From: Chloroflexi bacterium RBG_13_46_14
GTDB lineage: Bacteria > Chloroflexota > Dehalococcoidia > Dehalococcoidales > UBA2162
NCBI GenBank assembly: GCA_001796415.1
Contig: MGML01000102.1
Location: forward strand, 1 to 6,037
Direction of reading: 5' to 3'
Length of the DNA: 6,037 nucleotides
Shown here piece by piece: positions 1 through 5,451 of this stretch (its first letter is position 1; each line of letters opens with the position of its first letter). The translations under genes and the position numbers were made by a program. The notes under the pieces were generated by a model. The model searched no databases. It was given only the letters and a program-made list of their open reading frames with translations, and was not told the origin of the DNA.

Positions 1-473
1 AACTTCTTTCTAAGATCATCTAGATAAGAAATACGTGTACCGGATGCTTCCTGTAATAAGTCGGAGCACTTCGTTCTTTTTGACGCGATAACGTTTCGAA
101 GTTTTGCTTTTTGAATTAAATATTTTACTAAACAGGCGAAATCCCCATCCGATGTTACGATCACAGCTTTATCATAGACTCTATATTGAGTCATACATTT
201 TAACACTAATTCAGCGTCAACGTTTCCCTTTGGTTTTCCATTCTGATATTGTACTTTCTTGAATATTAATTTGTATCCTTCAGACTGAAGTCTAGTGTAA
301 AGCCTGGTATTAGCAGGGATATACCCAATGCAGTAGTAGGCGTTTTTAACCTGATATGTCTCTGTTAAATGTATTCTAAATTTCCTGGTATCGAGTTTCC
401 ATCCAATGTCATTACCAGCTTTGTATAGGTTATTACCATCAATGAAAGCGGCATTAACCAAAGGTTTATTCAT
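1..473 (-). CDS. NYN-domain (LabA/DUF88-like, PIN-fold) protein, 3' end cut off by the window edge
   Basis: The frame reads from ATG at 473 to the left edge without a stop, giving 157 residues; the C-terminus is missing. The acidic pattern of NYN/LabA-like PIN-fold proteins is visible: FIDGNNLY near the N-terminus (Asp12), NVDAELVLKCM (Asp86), and the TSDGDF strand end (Asp109, Asp111). This matches the metal-binding acidic residues of the family, which includes RNases and proteins of unclear function. Asp86 and the TSDGDF element are followed by a helix and a further strand, as expected. The start is supported by GGGAAG 8 nt upstream, and an in-frame TAG lies ten codons further upstream. The gene follows the short frame at 534-680 by 60 nt and the SAP gene on the same strand, so co-transcription is likely. 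Family membership is read from motifs; a nuclease activity is inference. Confidence 0.85.
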   Translation of the reverse strand, partial: MNKPLVNAAFIDGNNLYKAGNDIGWKLDTRKFRIHLTETYQVKNAYYCIGYIPANTRLYTRLQSEGYKLIFKKVQYQNGKPKGNVDAELVLKCMTQYRVYDKAVIVTSDGDFACLVKYLIQKAKLRNVIASKRTKCSDLLQEASGTRISYLDDLRKK

Positions 474-533
474 TAATACGACTTCCCAGCATTTTCGTTT
501 GTTCTATCAGATTCAAGTTGAGAGAATATAACC

Positions 534-680
534 TCATTGTTCGCTGCGATTACTTAAATGATATTTGGAATTAGTTTTTTTATGAATCTCACCCCAGGTT
601 GCTTCATCATAGCTTTTCTTAGGAGTAGGCAACCCCTTTTTTAACATTACGTCTATTGCTGCTTCAGTTAATCCAAATAT
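534..680 (-). CDS. Small hypothetical protein (about 37-48 aa) with strong Shine-Dalgarno but no standard start codon
   Basis: A minus-strand frame encodes a peptide resembling real protein: it begins IFGLTEAAIDVMLKKGL and ends HLSNRSEQ, with a Trp-containing, lysine-rich middle. A clear GGAGG (687-691) lies 6 nt before an ATA codon at 680, which gives 48 residues. The first ATG in frame is at 647, gives 37 residues and has no ribosome site. No ATG, GTG or TTG occurs between the in-frame upstream TAG and that ATG. It sits 31 nt after the SAP gene stop and 60 nt before the NYN gene, in the same direction. Options are initiation at ATA, initiation at ATG 647, or a start lost by mutation from ATG to ATA. 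I do not recognise the family. Confidence 0.4.
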   Translation of the reverse strand: MFGLTEAAIDVMLKKGLPTPKKSYDEATWGEIHKKTNSKYHLSNRSEQ

Positions 681-686
681 AAATAA

Positions 687-691
687 CCTCC
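687..691 (-). promoter_or_regulatory. Ribosome binding site GGAGG facing an ATA codon
   Basis: GGAGG on the minus strand sits 6 nt upstream of ATA at 680. The alternatives at usable spacing are a TTG followed by only one codon and a stop, and an ATT two codons later followed soon by a stop. The long frame that this site could serve is therefore the ATA one. The site is the main reason to take the 534-680 frame seriously. Confidence 0.5.
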
Positions 692-711
692 AATAATAAT
701 AGTATTTATTT

Positions 712-1737
712 TCATTCAGATGACAGTGAATCTACAACAGGAATATATGTACATCTGCAACCCATCTCATGTGTGCAATTCTCATTTGGTAACTCTGGGA
801 CTTTATCAAGTGGATATCTGATGCCTTCTAGTTTCTTACACGATTCACAGGAATCGGGGGATGGCAACACCTTTATATACTGTAACTTAGATTTTCGGTA
901 TCGAGCTAGATGACCTTCGTTGGAGATATAGAAACGGAACATTCGTACAACTGTTTCGGAGTCATAAGGCAAACCTGTGTTTAAATCATCCGGTAAATAC
1001 TTCTTTGCTCTTGGCTCACCGAATAACATCGTCATAGCTGCGGCAATCCTTATAGCTTCCAAAGTGCCATTTTCTAATTTTGTAAGGATTTTCGGTTTAC
1101 TTTGGAAAATACTCGTAAGCATTGCTATATCTTGTTCAGAAGAACGTGATTCTTTTTCTGTTTCAAGTCCTACCCCAAATCCAGAAGGAAATACTTGTTC
1201 TGTTTCATATTCAAATATTATTTGGCTTATCTCTCTGAACATTCGTGTTGAAAGGTATTTCATTACTTGGTTTTCAACCTTAGCTCTCTTTTCTTTTTCA
1301 GCCTCTAAGTATTGTTCTGCTATCATACGTCCACTTTGTGAGCATATTAGCAGAGATAATCCAGCTACGAGTTTTATCATCCCTCCAGGATCTTCCTGCG
1401 TTAGCATTTCAACCAATTTTTCTTTACGTCCGGAAACAGGCAGGCTTCTTTCTCTGAGCATATCTTTTAGTTCAGTAACTTTATATTTATACGAAACTAA
1501 ATCCTTTACCTCAGGAGGAATTAATATACCTTCATCTACGAAACGATTTATGGCTTTCTTAGCCGATTCACCAAGCACTTTATCCCACATAGCCTTCCAA
1601 TAGTCGTGTTGTGCAAAATATTCATAGCTATTCGCATGTAAGTATTTACTTAGCAATAATAAATGAGCTTTTGAGTTTCTCCAATCAAACTGCGATTTTG
1701 AAGATGAATTCTTTTTAAACAAGCTTAATATACCCAT
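712..1737 (-). CDS. SAP-domain protein with C-terminal Cys/His-rich motif (possible phage-head-morphogenesis-like tail)
   Basis: This is a 341-aa soluble protein. A SAP domain, a helix-extended-helix module that usually binds DNA, lies at about residues 84-112, with YKVTELKDMLRERSLPVSG followed by RKEKLVEML. The C-terminus has DSCESCKKLEG (Cys297, Cys300) and ENCTHEMGCRCTYIPV (Cys321, His323, Cys327, Cys329). This resembles the metal-binding tail of Mu gpF/SPP1 gp7-type head morphogenesis proteins, but no full domain of that kind is recognisable. The middle is helical with no catalytic motif I know. The frame is open 20 codons further upstream, but there the codons for NQGGCG are themselves the AAGGAGG ribosome site. 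I therefore start at ATG 1737. The gene heads a minus-strand set with the 534-680 frame and the NYN gene. DNA binding is inferred from SAP; the overall role is unknown. Confidence 0.85.
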   Translation of the reverse strand: MGILSLFKKNSSSKSQFDWRNSKAHLLLLSKYLHANSYEYFAQHDYWKAMWDKVLGESAKKAINRFVDEGILIPPEVKDLVSYKYKVTELKDMLRERSLPVSGRKEKLVEMLTQEDPGGMIKLVAGLSLLICSQSGRMIAEQYLEAEKEKRAKVENQVMKYLSTRMFREISQIIFEYETEQVFPSGFGVGLETEKESRSSEQDIAMLTSIFQSKPKILTKLENGTLEAIRIAAAMTMLFGEPRAKKYLPDDLNTGLPYDSETVVRMFRFYISNEGHLARYRKSKLQYIKVLPSPDSCESCKKLEGIRYPLDKVPELPNENCTHEMGCRCTYIPVVDSLSSE

Positions 1738-1744
1738 GCCACAA

Positions 1745-1751
1745 CCTCCTT
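1745..1751 (-). promoter_or_regulatory. Ribosome binding site AAGGAGG that sets the SAP gene start
   Basis: A perfect AAGGAGG lies 7 nt before ATG 1737. It falls inside the longer open frame that begins at 1797, so the longer start is very probably not used. Confidence 0.85.
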
Positions 1752-1787
1752 GATTATTTTTAGGTATATCTGATGTTAACTTAGAAA

Positions 1788-1815
1788 TGTATATCACCTA
1801 AGTAATAAAAAGCAA
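1788..1815 (-). promoter_or_regulatory. Weak candidate promoter for the SAP/NYN operon
   Basis: On the minus strand TTGCTT (1810-1815) and TATACA (1788-1793) are separated by 16 bp, about 50 nt upstream of the SAP start and outside the insertion sequence. Matches to the sigma-A consensus are only moderate and the region is AT-rich, so this is a placement suggestion. Confidence 0.25.
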
Positions 1816-1823
1816 ATAAGCCA

Positions 1824-1831
1824 ACTTCACC
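1824..1831. repeat. Left copy of the 8-bp target site duplication (ACTTCACC)
   Basis: ACTTCACC directly precedes the left inverted repeat and is repeated exactly at 3380-3387, directly after the right one. This fixes the element borders and indicates simple transposition with both ends intact. Confidence 0.93.
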
Positions 1832-1847
1832 GAGCTTCCCGCGAAAC
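1832..1847 (+). repeat. Left terminal inverted repeat of the insertion sequence (16 bp)
   Basis: GAGCTTCCCGCGAAAC is the exact reverse complement of 3364-3379. Identity stops after 16 bases, so this is the full repeat. It is the end downstream of the transposase gene. Confidence 0.95.
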
Positions 1848-2015
1848 GCGGTCGTATCGCAGATCAATCAACAGAAATTCCGGATAAGGTTTGAAAAAGT
1901 TAGTTTCTTACTGAGGAAACATCCTTTTTAACGCTGTCAGCCTGAAAAGCATGGCTATTTAGCTGTTTCCGGGCGCAGTTATCCTAAGGAAAGTAGCCTG
2001 GCCGGGTTTCAGTGG

Positions 2016-3251
2016 CTATCCTACAAGCGTACGCACCTCCTTCAGTCTGTGACGCTCGGCCATACTTACCGCCGCTGCAAGCATCACCAGGAGGCTTAAG
2101 AGTGATCTCAGCGTCACTTTGGCTATGCCTCGCAGGGTTATCTTTCTCAGCCCTAACAGGTCTTTTGCCCGGCTATTTACCCGTTCCACAGCTGTTCTCA
2201 TCCGGTATAGCCTGACCCATTTCTTAGTCTCATGGGGCACCGGTACGTGCCGCCTGGAGTCTTCTTTCATTACCGGTAGTTTAAGCACATAGCCGTATGA
2301 CGAGGCAGTACAGGGAAACCGGCAGCGGCATTTGGCTTTACCCAATACATCAGGGCAGCGATACTTTAGATACTTGCCGTCACGTCCCCAGTACACCATT
2401 TCAAGTCCACAGCCACAGGTCGGGGTGCCTTTGGCGTTGCAGATGTCCGGTGATTCAAAGCCAGGTTTTTCTATCAGTGGTATTATCGGAGCCGCATGGA
2501 CATCTTTAAATATCGCCAGGCAGTTCTCTTTGCTGTCATAACCCTTGTCGGCTATCACTGCTTCGGGTTGATACTCCGGTTTATCCAACTCTGCTTTCTT
2601 GAGTAACGGCTCCATCTGGTTAGTATCACTCTCGTTAGCCGGCGTCACCGTAAAAGCTATCGGCAGCTCATATAAGGCATCCACTATGAGATGTAATTTG
2701 TACCCAAACCATCTGTAGAGATCCTTTTCTTTCCCAGTGGGTGAGCCTGTCTTGGCTTCCTTGACTCCCCAGCTAGCATCCGGGTCTGATGGGCTTTTTC
2801 GGTGGCCGTTCGAGTAGGCTTCAATATCGGTGGCGTCGACAGCCAGTTTAGCCCCAAAACCGGGCAGAACCTGCCTCAGCTTCTCCACCAGAGCGGCAAA
2901 ACACTCTTCAATAAGCTCCTCATGTGCCGTAAGCTTCTTCAAGAAACGCCCCAAGGCATCCTCTCCAGGCAGATTGTCCTTCGCAAACCCGCAGACCAGC
3001 CGGACATCCCTGTTATTCTTCAGAAGCCGCGCCACCTCCGCAATTGAAGAACAACCATAGAGGACCCCCGCAATTAATGCGCTCCACATCCCACGCACCG
3101 AGTAGCCTTTGCGCCCTGTCCAATGCTCTTTCTCAAGCGCGATAATCAGCTTCTCGGCAGGTATCGCTTCAAGCACCAGCGTCAAACGGTCCTCACCTCG
3201 CTTAGCTATAAATCCCTCGAAATCAAAGAGCGGAGTCTGTATAATATGCAT
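2016..3251 (-). CDS. DDE transposase (DUF772-like N-terminus, DDE_Tnp_1-type core), 411 aa
   Basis: This enzyme moves the surrounding element by cutting and joining at its inverted repeats. A helical N-terminal region (about 20-130, with RGMWSALIAGVLYG and a GEDALGRFLKKL segment) resembles the DUF772 transposase DNA-binding region. The catalytic triad is visible: Asp139 in LAVDATDIEAYSNG, Asp235 in AVIADKGYDS and Glu356 in MRTAVERVNSRAK. A YKLHLIVDA strand lies between the first two. An insertion at about 271-314, between the second Asp and the Glu, carries seven cysteines (271, 279, 281, 299, 308, 310, 314) and may bind zinc. The frame is intact, with GGAAGGAAGGAA upstream of the ATG at 3251. 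The length fits complete members of this group. The transposase assignment is firm; the exact IS family is not. Confidence 0.95.
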   Translation of the reverse strand: MHIIQTPLFDFEGFIAKRGEDRLTLVLEAIPAEKLIIALEKEHWTGRKGYSVRGMWSALIAGVLYGCSSIAEVARLLKNNRDVRLVCGFAKDNLPGEDALGRFLKKLTAHEELIEECFAALVEKLRQVLPGFGAKLAVDATDIEAYSNGHRKSPSDPDASWGVKEAKTGSPTGKEKDLYRWFGYKLHLIVDALYELPIAFTVTPANESDTNQMEPLLKKAELDKPEYQPEAVIADKGYDSKENCLAIFKDVHAAPIIPLIEKPGFESPDICNAKGTPTCGCGLEMVYWGRDGKYLKYRCPDVLGKAKCRCRFPCTASSYGYVLKLPVMKEDSRRHVPVPHETKKWVRLYRMRTAVERVNSRAKDLLGLRKITLRGIAKVTLRSLLSLLVMLAAAVSMAERHRLKEVRTLVG

Positions 3252-3363
3252 GGGGTATTTATTCCTTCCTTCCGGTATTTTGGTCTTTATCCAAAGCTAT
3301 TTTACCAGAAGATGTTGGGGTAAGTACCTTTTTTCTTTTCCCTCCCTACGTGTCTGTTTCAGA

Positions 3364-3379
3364 GTTTCGCGGGAAGCTC
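3364..3379 (-). repeat. Right terminal inverted repeat of the insertion sequence (16 bp)
   Basis: GTTTCGCGGGAAGCTC is the exact inverted copy of 1832-1847. It is the end upstream of the transposase gene. Confidence 0.95.
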
Positions 3380-3387
3380 ACTTCACC
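3380..3387. repeat. Right copy of the 8-bp target site duplication (ACTTCACC)
   Basis: This is identical to 1824-1831 and directly abuts the right inverted repeat. Removing one copy and the element rebuilds a 171-bp intergenic region between the SAP gene start and the SHOCT gene start. Confidence 0.93.
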
Positions 3388-3389
3388 TG

Positions 3390-3419
3390 TTGATAGTTCG
3401 ACAGAGAATGGAATATAAT
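3390..3419 (+). promoter_or_regulatory. Sigma-A-like promoter of the SHOCT gene
   Basis: TTGATA (3390-3395) and a perfect TATAAT (3414-3419) are separated by 18 bp and lie about 45 nt before the SHOCT gene start. Five of six and six of six positions match the consensus. The -35 begins 2 bp after the right target duplication, so the promoter itself lies wholly in flanking DNA while anything further upstream was replaced by the insertion sequence. Confidence 0.75.
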
Positions 3420-3464
3420 CTCATAAACGTTATGGAATTTAATAATCAGGGGGGATAAGAAGAT

Positions 3465-3782
3465 ATGCCGTTTCGTATGGGTCCATGGGAAATCATATTA
3501 ATTTGGGCAATTGTTGGTCTTATTGCCTGGTTCATTCCCATTTTCCTCTGTGTTTGGCTTGCCAAAAAGAAAGGTAAAGATACCATTGTATGGGCTATTA
3601 TCGCACTATTTTTAGGAATAATAGCATTTTTGATACTTGCCATTTTACCGGCTGAAGATAAAAAGGGGCGAGCTAACACGGATACCGTTGCTACACTCAA
3701 AGGGTTGGAGGAATTGAGAGCCAGCGGTGCACTTACAGAAGAAGAGTTCCAGGCACAGAAAAAGAAATTGTTGTCGGAATAG
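3465..3782 (+). CDS. Small two-helix membrane protein with C-terminal SHOCT domain, 105 aa
   Basis: Two hydrophobic segments (about 9-33 and 40-62) are joined by a short basic loop, AKKKGKD, and then a charged linker. The C-terminal helix-turn at 78-105 (LKGLEELRASGALTEEEFQ then a lysine-rich end) is a clear SHOCT motif, a short domain often found at the C-termini of bacterial membrane or phage-related proteins, with oligomerisation proposed. By the positive-inside rule the loop and the SHOCT tail should not be on opposite faces without an odd number of crossings between them; the basic loop and the SHOCT tail therefore leave topology uncertain. The start ATG has AGGGGGGAT about 8 nt upstream and a strong promoter at 3390-3419. 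It diverges from the SAP operon across the insertion sequence. The function is unknown. Confidence 0.85.
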   Translation: MPFRMGPWEIILIWAIVGLIAWFIPIFLCVWLAKKKGKDTIVWAIIALFLGIIAFLILAILPAEDKKGRANTDTVATLKGLEELRASGALTEEEFQAQKKKLLSE

Positions 3783-3832
3783 CTTAAAGGTAATATTAAA
3801 CGGATATTATATTCGTCTTGGAATACATCTGA

Positions 3833-3988
3833 AACGTCTCAGAATCCCCGCAAAGCCTTTTGAATAGCCTGGAAAGGGACGTCTTCAATAGATTGGCTCA
3901 TGAAAGGCTGAATAACATCAGGGATGCCGAAGCTGCCCGGAGATCAGGTGTTAGCACACAACAAAGTAATTCAAGTTCTCGCGAGTGA
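3833..3988 (+). pseudogene. Orphan coding-like fragment (about 51 codons, no proper start)
   Basis: After an in-frame TGA at 3830-3832 the frame stays open to TGA at 3986-3988. Its translation looks like a real helical, charged protein tail, with SLERDVFNRLAHERL followed by NNIRDAEAARRSG and a Ser/Gln-rich end. There is no ATG or GTG; a TTG at 3860 would give 42 residues but has no ribosome site. It follows the SHOCT gene by 50 nt on the same strand. It could be the remnant of a larger gene cut by deletion, or an open frame by chance. No family is recognised. The rest of 3783-4019 shows nothing further. Confidence 0.3.
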
Positions 3989-4019
3989 GTGAAGCTATGA
4001 TGATGAATAACAGGCTTTC

Positions 4020-4226
4020 TCAAGGTACGAGTGACGGTTCATCTATTTTTGACCACCTGAGGTTATGCGGTTTAAATTGAACATATAATCCTGAATCGAG
4101 TACCGCAAAGTAACTGGTTATCATATCTCTGCTATTTTTTGCGATATCAACGATTTCTCCCTGCAGGCGCTCACCATTAATATCCTCACCCTCATATATA
4201 ACCCGATCGCCAAGATTAAAAGCCAT
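4020..4226 (-). CDS. Small hypothetical protein, possible SH3/Tudor-like barrel, paralogue of 4332-4598 (68 aa)
   Basis: The 68-residue product begins MAFNLGDRVIYEGEDINGE and continues with GEIVDI, YFAVLDSG, and KPHNLRW near the end. The pattern of short strands with a GD-x-VIY opening, a G-x-IVDI turn and LDSG resembles small SH3/KOW/Tudor-like barrels, but no named family is certain. It aligns without gaps to the product of 4332-4598 at 32 of the first 62 residues. GGAGG lies 10 nt before the ATG. A TATAGT element about 30 nt upstream is a possible -10, with a poor -35. It is the last gene of a minus-strand group, 105 nt after its paralogue. No enzyme motif is present, so a binding or structural role is the most one can infer. 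Confidence 0.75.
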   Translation of the reverse strand: MAFNLGDRVIYEGEDINGERLQGEIVDIAKNSRDMITSYFAVLDSGLYVQFKPHNLRWSKIDEPSLVP

Positions 4227-4331
4227 CTCCGTTAATTCCTCCAGATTTAGTTGTTACTATATCATTATTACGCAGAAAAAACCGGTAGTGTTACATAGCC
4301 TGCTGATATTAATCCGAAGGCTGATCAAGCC

Positions 4332-4598
4332 TTAAACGTTTGCGGCGAATGCATATCCAGGCGACAGGAAGGATAATGAGAGACGGTTGTTGTCAAAGCA
4401 TAAGAAATGGTCATCCACTTTACACCAATCAGGGAAATGCGGTTTTACATTAGTATATCTTCCTGAATCCAGCGCTACAAAGTAGTCCGTAATTTCTCCG
4501 CTATTATTTTTCCAGATATCGACTATCTTTCCTTTTACGCACTCTCCATTTCTTTCTTCATCTACATAAATAATCGTGTTCCCAATATTAATGGCCAT
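4332..4598 (-). CDS. Small hypothetical protein, paralogue of 4020-4226 with a C-terminal extension (88 aa)
   Basis: Residues 1-62 match the neighbouring paralogue at about half of positions, sharing MA-x-N-x-G, NGE, GxIVDI, ITxYF, LDSG and KPH. After the shared W-x-K-x-D it continues for about 26 residues more, SLSFLSPGYAFAANV at the end, which are hydrophobic and have no counterpart in the paralogue. AGGAGG lies 10 nt before the ATG, the same spacing and a similar GAG-ATGGC context as the paralogue, so the duplication seems to include the leader. It starts 32 nt after the stop of the helical gene 4631-4894, suggesting co-transcription. The same barrel-like fold is proposed; the function is unknown. 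Confidence 0.75.
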   Translation of the reverse strand: MAINIGNTIIYVDEERNGECVKGKIVDIWKNNSGEITDYFVALDSGRYTNVKPHFPDWCKVDDHFLCFDNNRLSLSFLSPGYAFAANV

Positions 4599-4630
4599 CT
4601 CTATTTATCCTCCTGAAATTGTATCTCTCA

Positions 4631-4894
4631 TTAGACAAGGGCGAAACGACTATCGTCAAAGCTGCGACCAGCTTTATCAAGAATATCCCTGGCGACTGAT
4701 TCATCCGTCTCGTTAGCATTCTGTTCCATCAGAATGTCATACATTACGGAAAGCAATTGTCCGGATAACATCATTTCTCTGTCAGAAAGAAAATTGTTAA
4801 CTTTATTAGCAAGGCTGGTCAACTCATAACAAAGATGGTCTTGATTCATGACTAATAACGTAATCAAATCTCTGATTTTATCAGTACTGTCCAT
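4631..4894 (-). CDS. Small helical hypothetical protein (87 aa)
   Basis: The product is almost wholly helix-forming, with hydrophobic residues spaced for amphipathic helices at about 5-17 (IRDLITLLVM), 20-37 and 41-57 (MMLSGQLLSVMYDILM), then an acidic stretch with DESVARDILDKAGRSF. There is no signal peptide or membrane segment. ATG at 4894 is the only usable start, since an in-frame TAA lies nine codons upstream; GGTGG 4 nt before it is a modest ribosome site. It leads the minus-strand group with the two paralogues, 32 nt upstream of the first. It does not carry the SQELD signature of Spo0E-like phosphatases, although its size is similar. No family is recognised. Confidence 0.65.
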   Translation of the reverse strand: MDSTDKIRDLITLLVMNQDHLCYELTSLANKVNNFLSDREMMLSGQLLSVMYDILMEQNANETDESVARDILDKAGRSFDDSRFALV

Positions 4895-5085
4895 TTTTCC
4901 ACCGTTTTCATTTTCTTCTTACACTATACACGTGAGATATTAAAAACAGCTTAAAAACGACACCAGTATATAAATTTAATATTACAAAAGACTTACAAAT
5001 TGATGCCGATGATAATCCACCAGGTGTTTTTTCTTGTTGATATTCCTTGATCGGGTGTAGTATTTTACTATTAACCAATGATATA

Positions 5086-5091
5086 GAGGAG
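5086..5091 (+). promoter_or_regulatory. Ribosome binding site GAGGAG that sets the zinc-ribbon gene start
   Basis: GAGGAG lies 9 nt before ATG 5101. The frame is also open from a TTG at 5047, but that codon has no ribosome site, so ATG 5101 is preferred. Confidence 0.75.
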
Positions 5092-5100
5092 AGCCGAAAA

Positions 5101-5406
5101 ATGGAGCATGCAGCACTTACTTGTATTCAGTGCGGTCATGTCTGGCATCCGCATTATCCTCACAGGAAACCAAGAATCTGCCCAAACTGTAGATCACAGC
5201 ACTGGGAGAAACCGAAAGAAAAACAACCCGCACCCGCTGTAGAAATCATAGATCCACCGGCGGCTCTGTCCAGCAATCAGGGAATCACTAACGATGAATT
5301 GATTGAAGAGATAAAGGATTTAAGAAGACAGGTTGAGCAACTAAAAGAGAAACTGGAACAGATAGAGAAACGATGCAGTACTGCTTTATGTATAAAGACA
5401 CTGTAG
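5101..5406 (+). CDS. Zinc-ribbon and coiled-coil hypothetical protein (101 aa)
   Basis: The N-terminus has a four-cysteine zinc ribbon: LTCIQCGHVW (Cys8, Cys11) and RICPNCRSQHWEKP (Cys27, Cys30), with extra histidines between. This is the short two-knuckle form common in bacterial regulators and nucleic-acid or protein adaptors. A proline/alanine-rich linker (about 38-56) leads to a heptad-patterned helix at 64-91, with Leu67, Ile71, Leu74, Val78, Leu81, Leu85 and Ile88 on one face, expected to dimerise. A CSTALC pair follows at the end. The start at 5101 is chosen for its GAGGAG site. It is divergent from the 4631-4894 gene across about 200 bp of AT-rich DNA. No catalytic residues are seen; an adaptor role is inference. 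Confidence 0.8.
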   Translation: MEHAALTCIQCGHVWHPHYPHRKPRICPNCRSQHWEKPKEKQPAPAVEIIDPPAALSSNQGITNDELIEEIKDLRRQVEQLKEKLEQIEKRCSTALCIKTL

Positions 5407-5413
5407 CCAGTAA

Positions 5414-5451
5414 GTAAGAGGCATGCGGAACGCTTCAGGCATTTCTCTTAC
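5414..5451. other. Long imperfect hairpin after the zinc-ribbon gene
   Basis: GTAAGAGGCATGC pairs with GCATTTCTCTTAC across a 12-nt loop: 11 Watson-Crick pairs, one G-T pair and one mismatch. It lies just after the stop of the plus-strand gene. There is no T-run after it on either strand, so it is not a classic intrinsic terminator, but it may mark a transcript end or be recognised by a protein. Confidence 0.45.

Larger units (their letters stand above)
1832..3379 (-). mobile_element. Complete insertion sequence, 1548 bp, DDE transposase of the IS5/IS1182-like superfamily
   Basis: The element is bounded by perfect 16-bp inverted repeats (1832-1847 and 3364-3379, beginning GAGCTTCCCGCG) and an exact 8-bp target duplication. 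It contains one transposase gene occupying 2016-3251. The non-coding ends are 184 bp (1832-2015, downstream of the gene) and 128 bp (3252-3379, upstream); beyond the inverted repeats I see no further gene in them. Its base composition is clearly more GC-rich than the AT-rich flanks, consistent with recent arrival. Perfect ends, an intact gene and an undegraded duplication suggest a recent, possibly still active insertion. It lies between two divergently oriented genes and breaks no visible reading frame. The family name is tentative, because the 8-bp duplication is not what I would expect for typical IS5 or IS1182 members. Confidence 0.93.

Noticed and set aside
466..537. 23-codon frame overlapping the preceding stop by ATGA and the NYN start by a few bases
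   Set aside because: It has no ribosome site and no recognisable features; the overlaps could couple translation but chance is as likely.
977..1603. Long plus-strand open frame opposite the SAP gene
   Set aside because: It is antisense to a gene with a recognisable SAP domain and good ribosome site; its translation shows no domain and is Ser/Phe-rich, as expected for a shadow frame.
1738..1797. Upstream extension of the SAP protein by 20 residues
   Set aside because: The extension encodes the AAGGAGG ribosome site of the internal ATG at 1737 and has no site of its own.
3446..3700. Minus-strand frame opposite the SHOCT gene
   Set aside because: It is a shadow of a gene with clear membrane segments, SHOCT motif, promoter and ribosome site.
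5047..5100. TTG start adding 18 residues to the zinc-ribbon protein
   Set aside because: It has no ribosome site, while ATG 5101 has GAGGAG at good spacing.
4895..5100. Possible extra small gene or array in the AT-rich divergent spacer
   Set aside because: Only very short frames without ribosome sites occur; a TATAGT near 4923-4928 could be a -10 for the minus-strand group but no convincing -35 pairs with it. No repeats of CRISPR type were seen.
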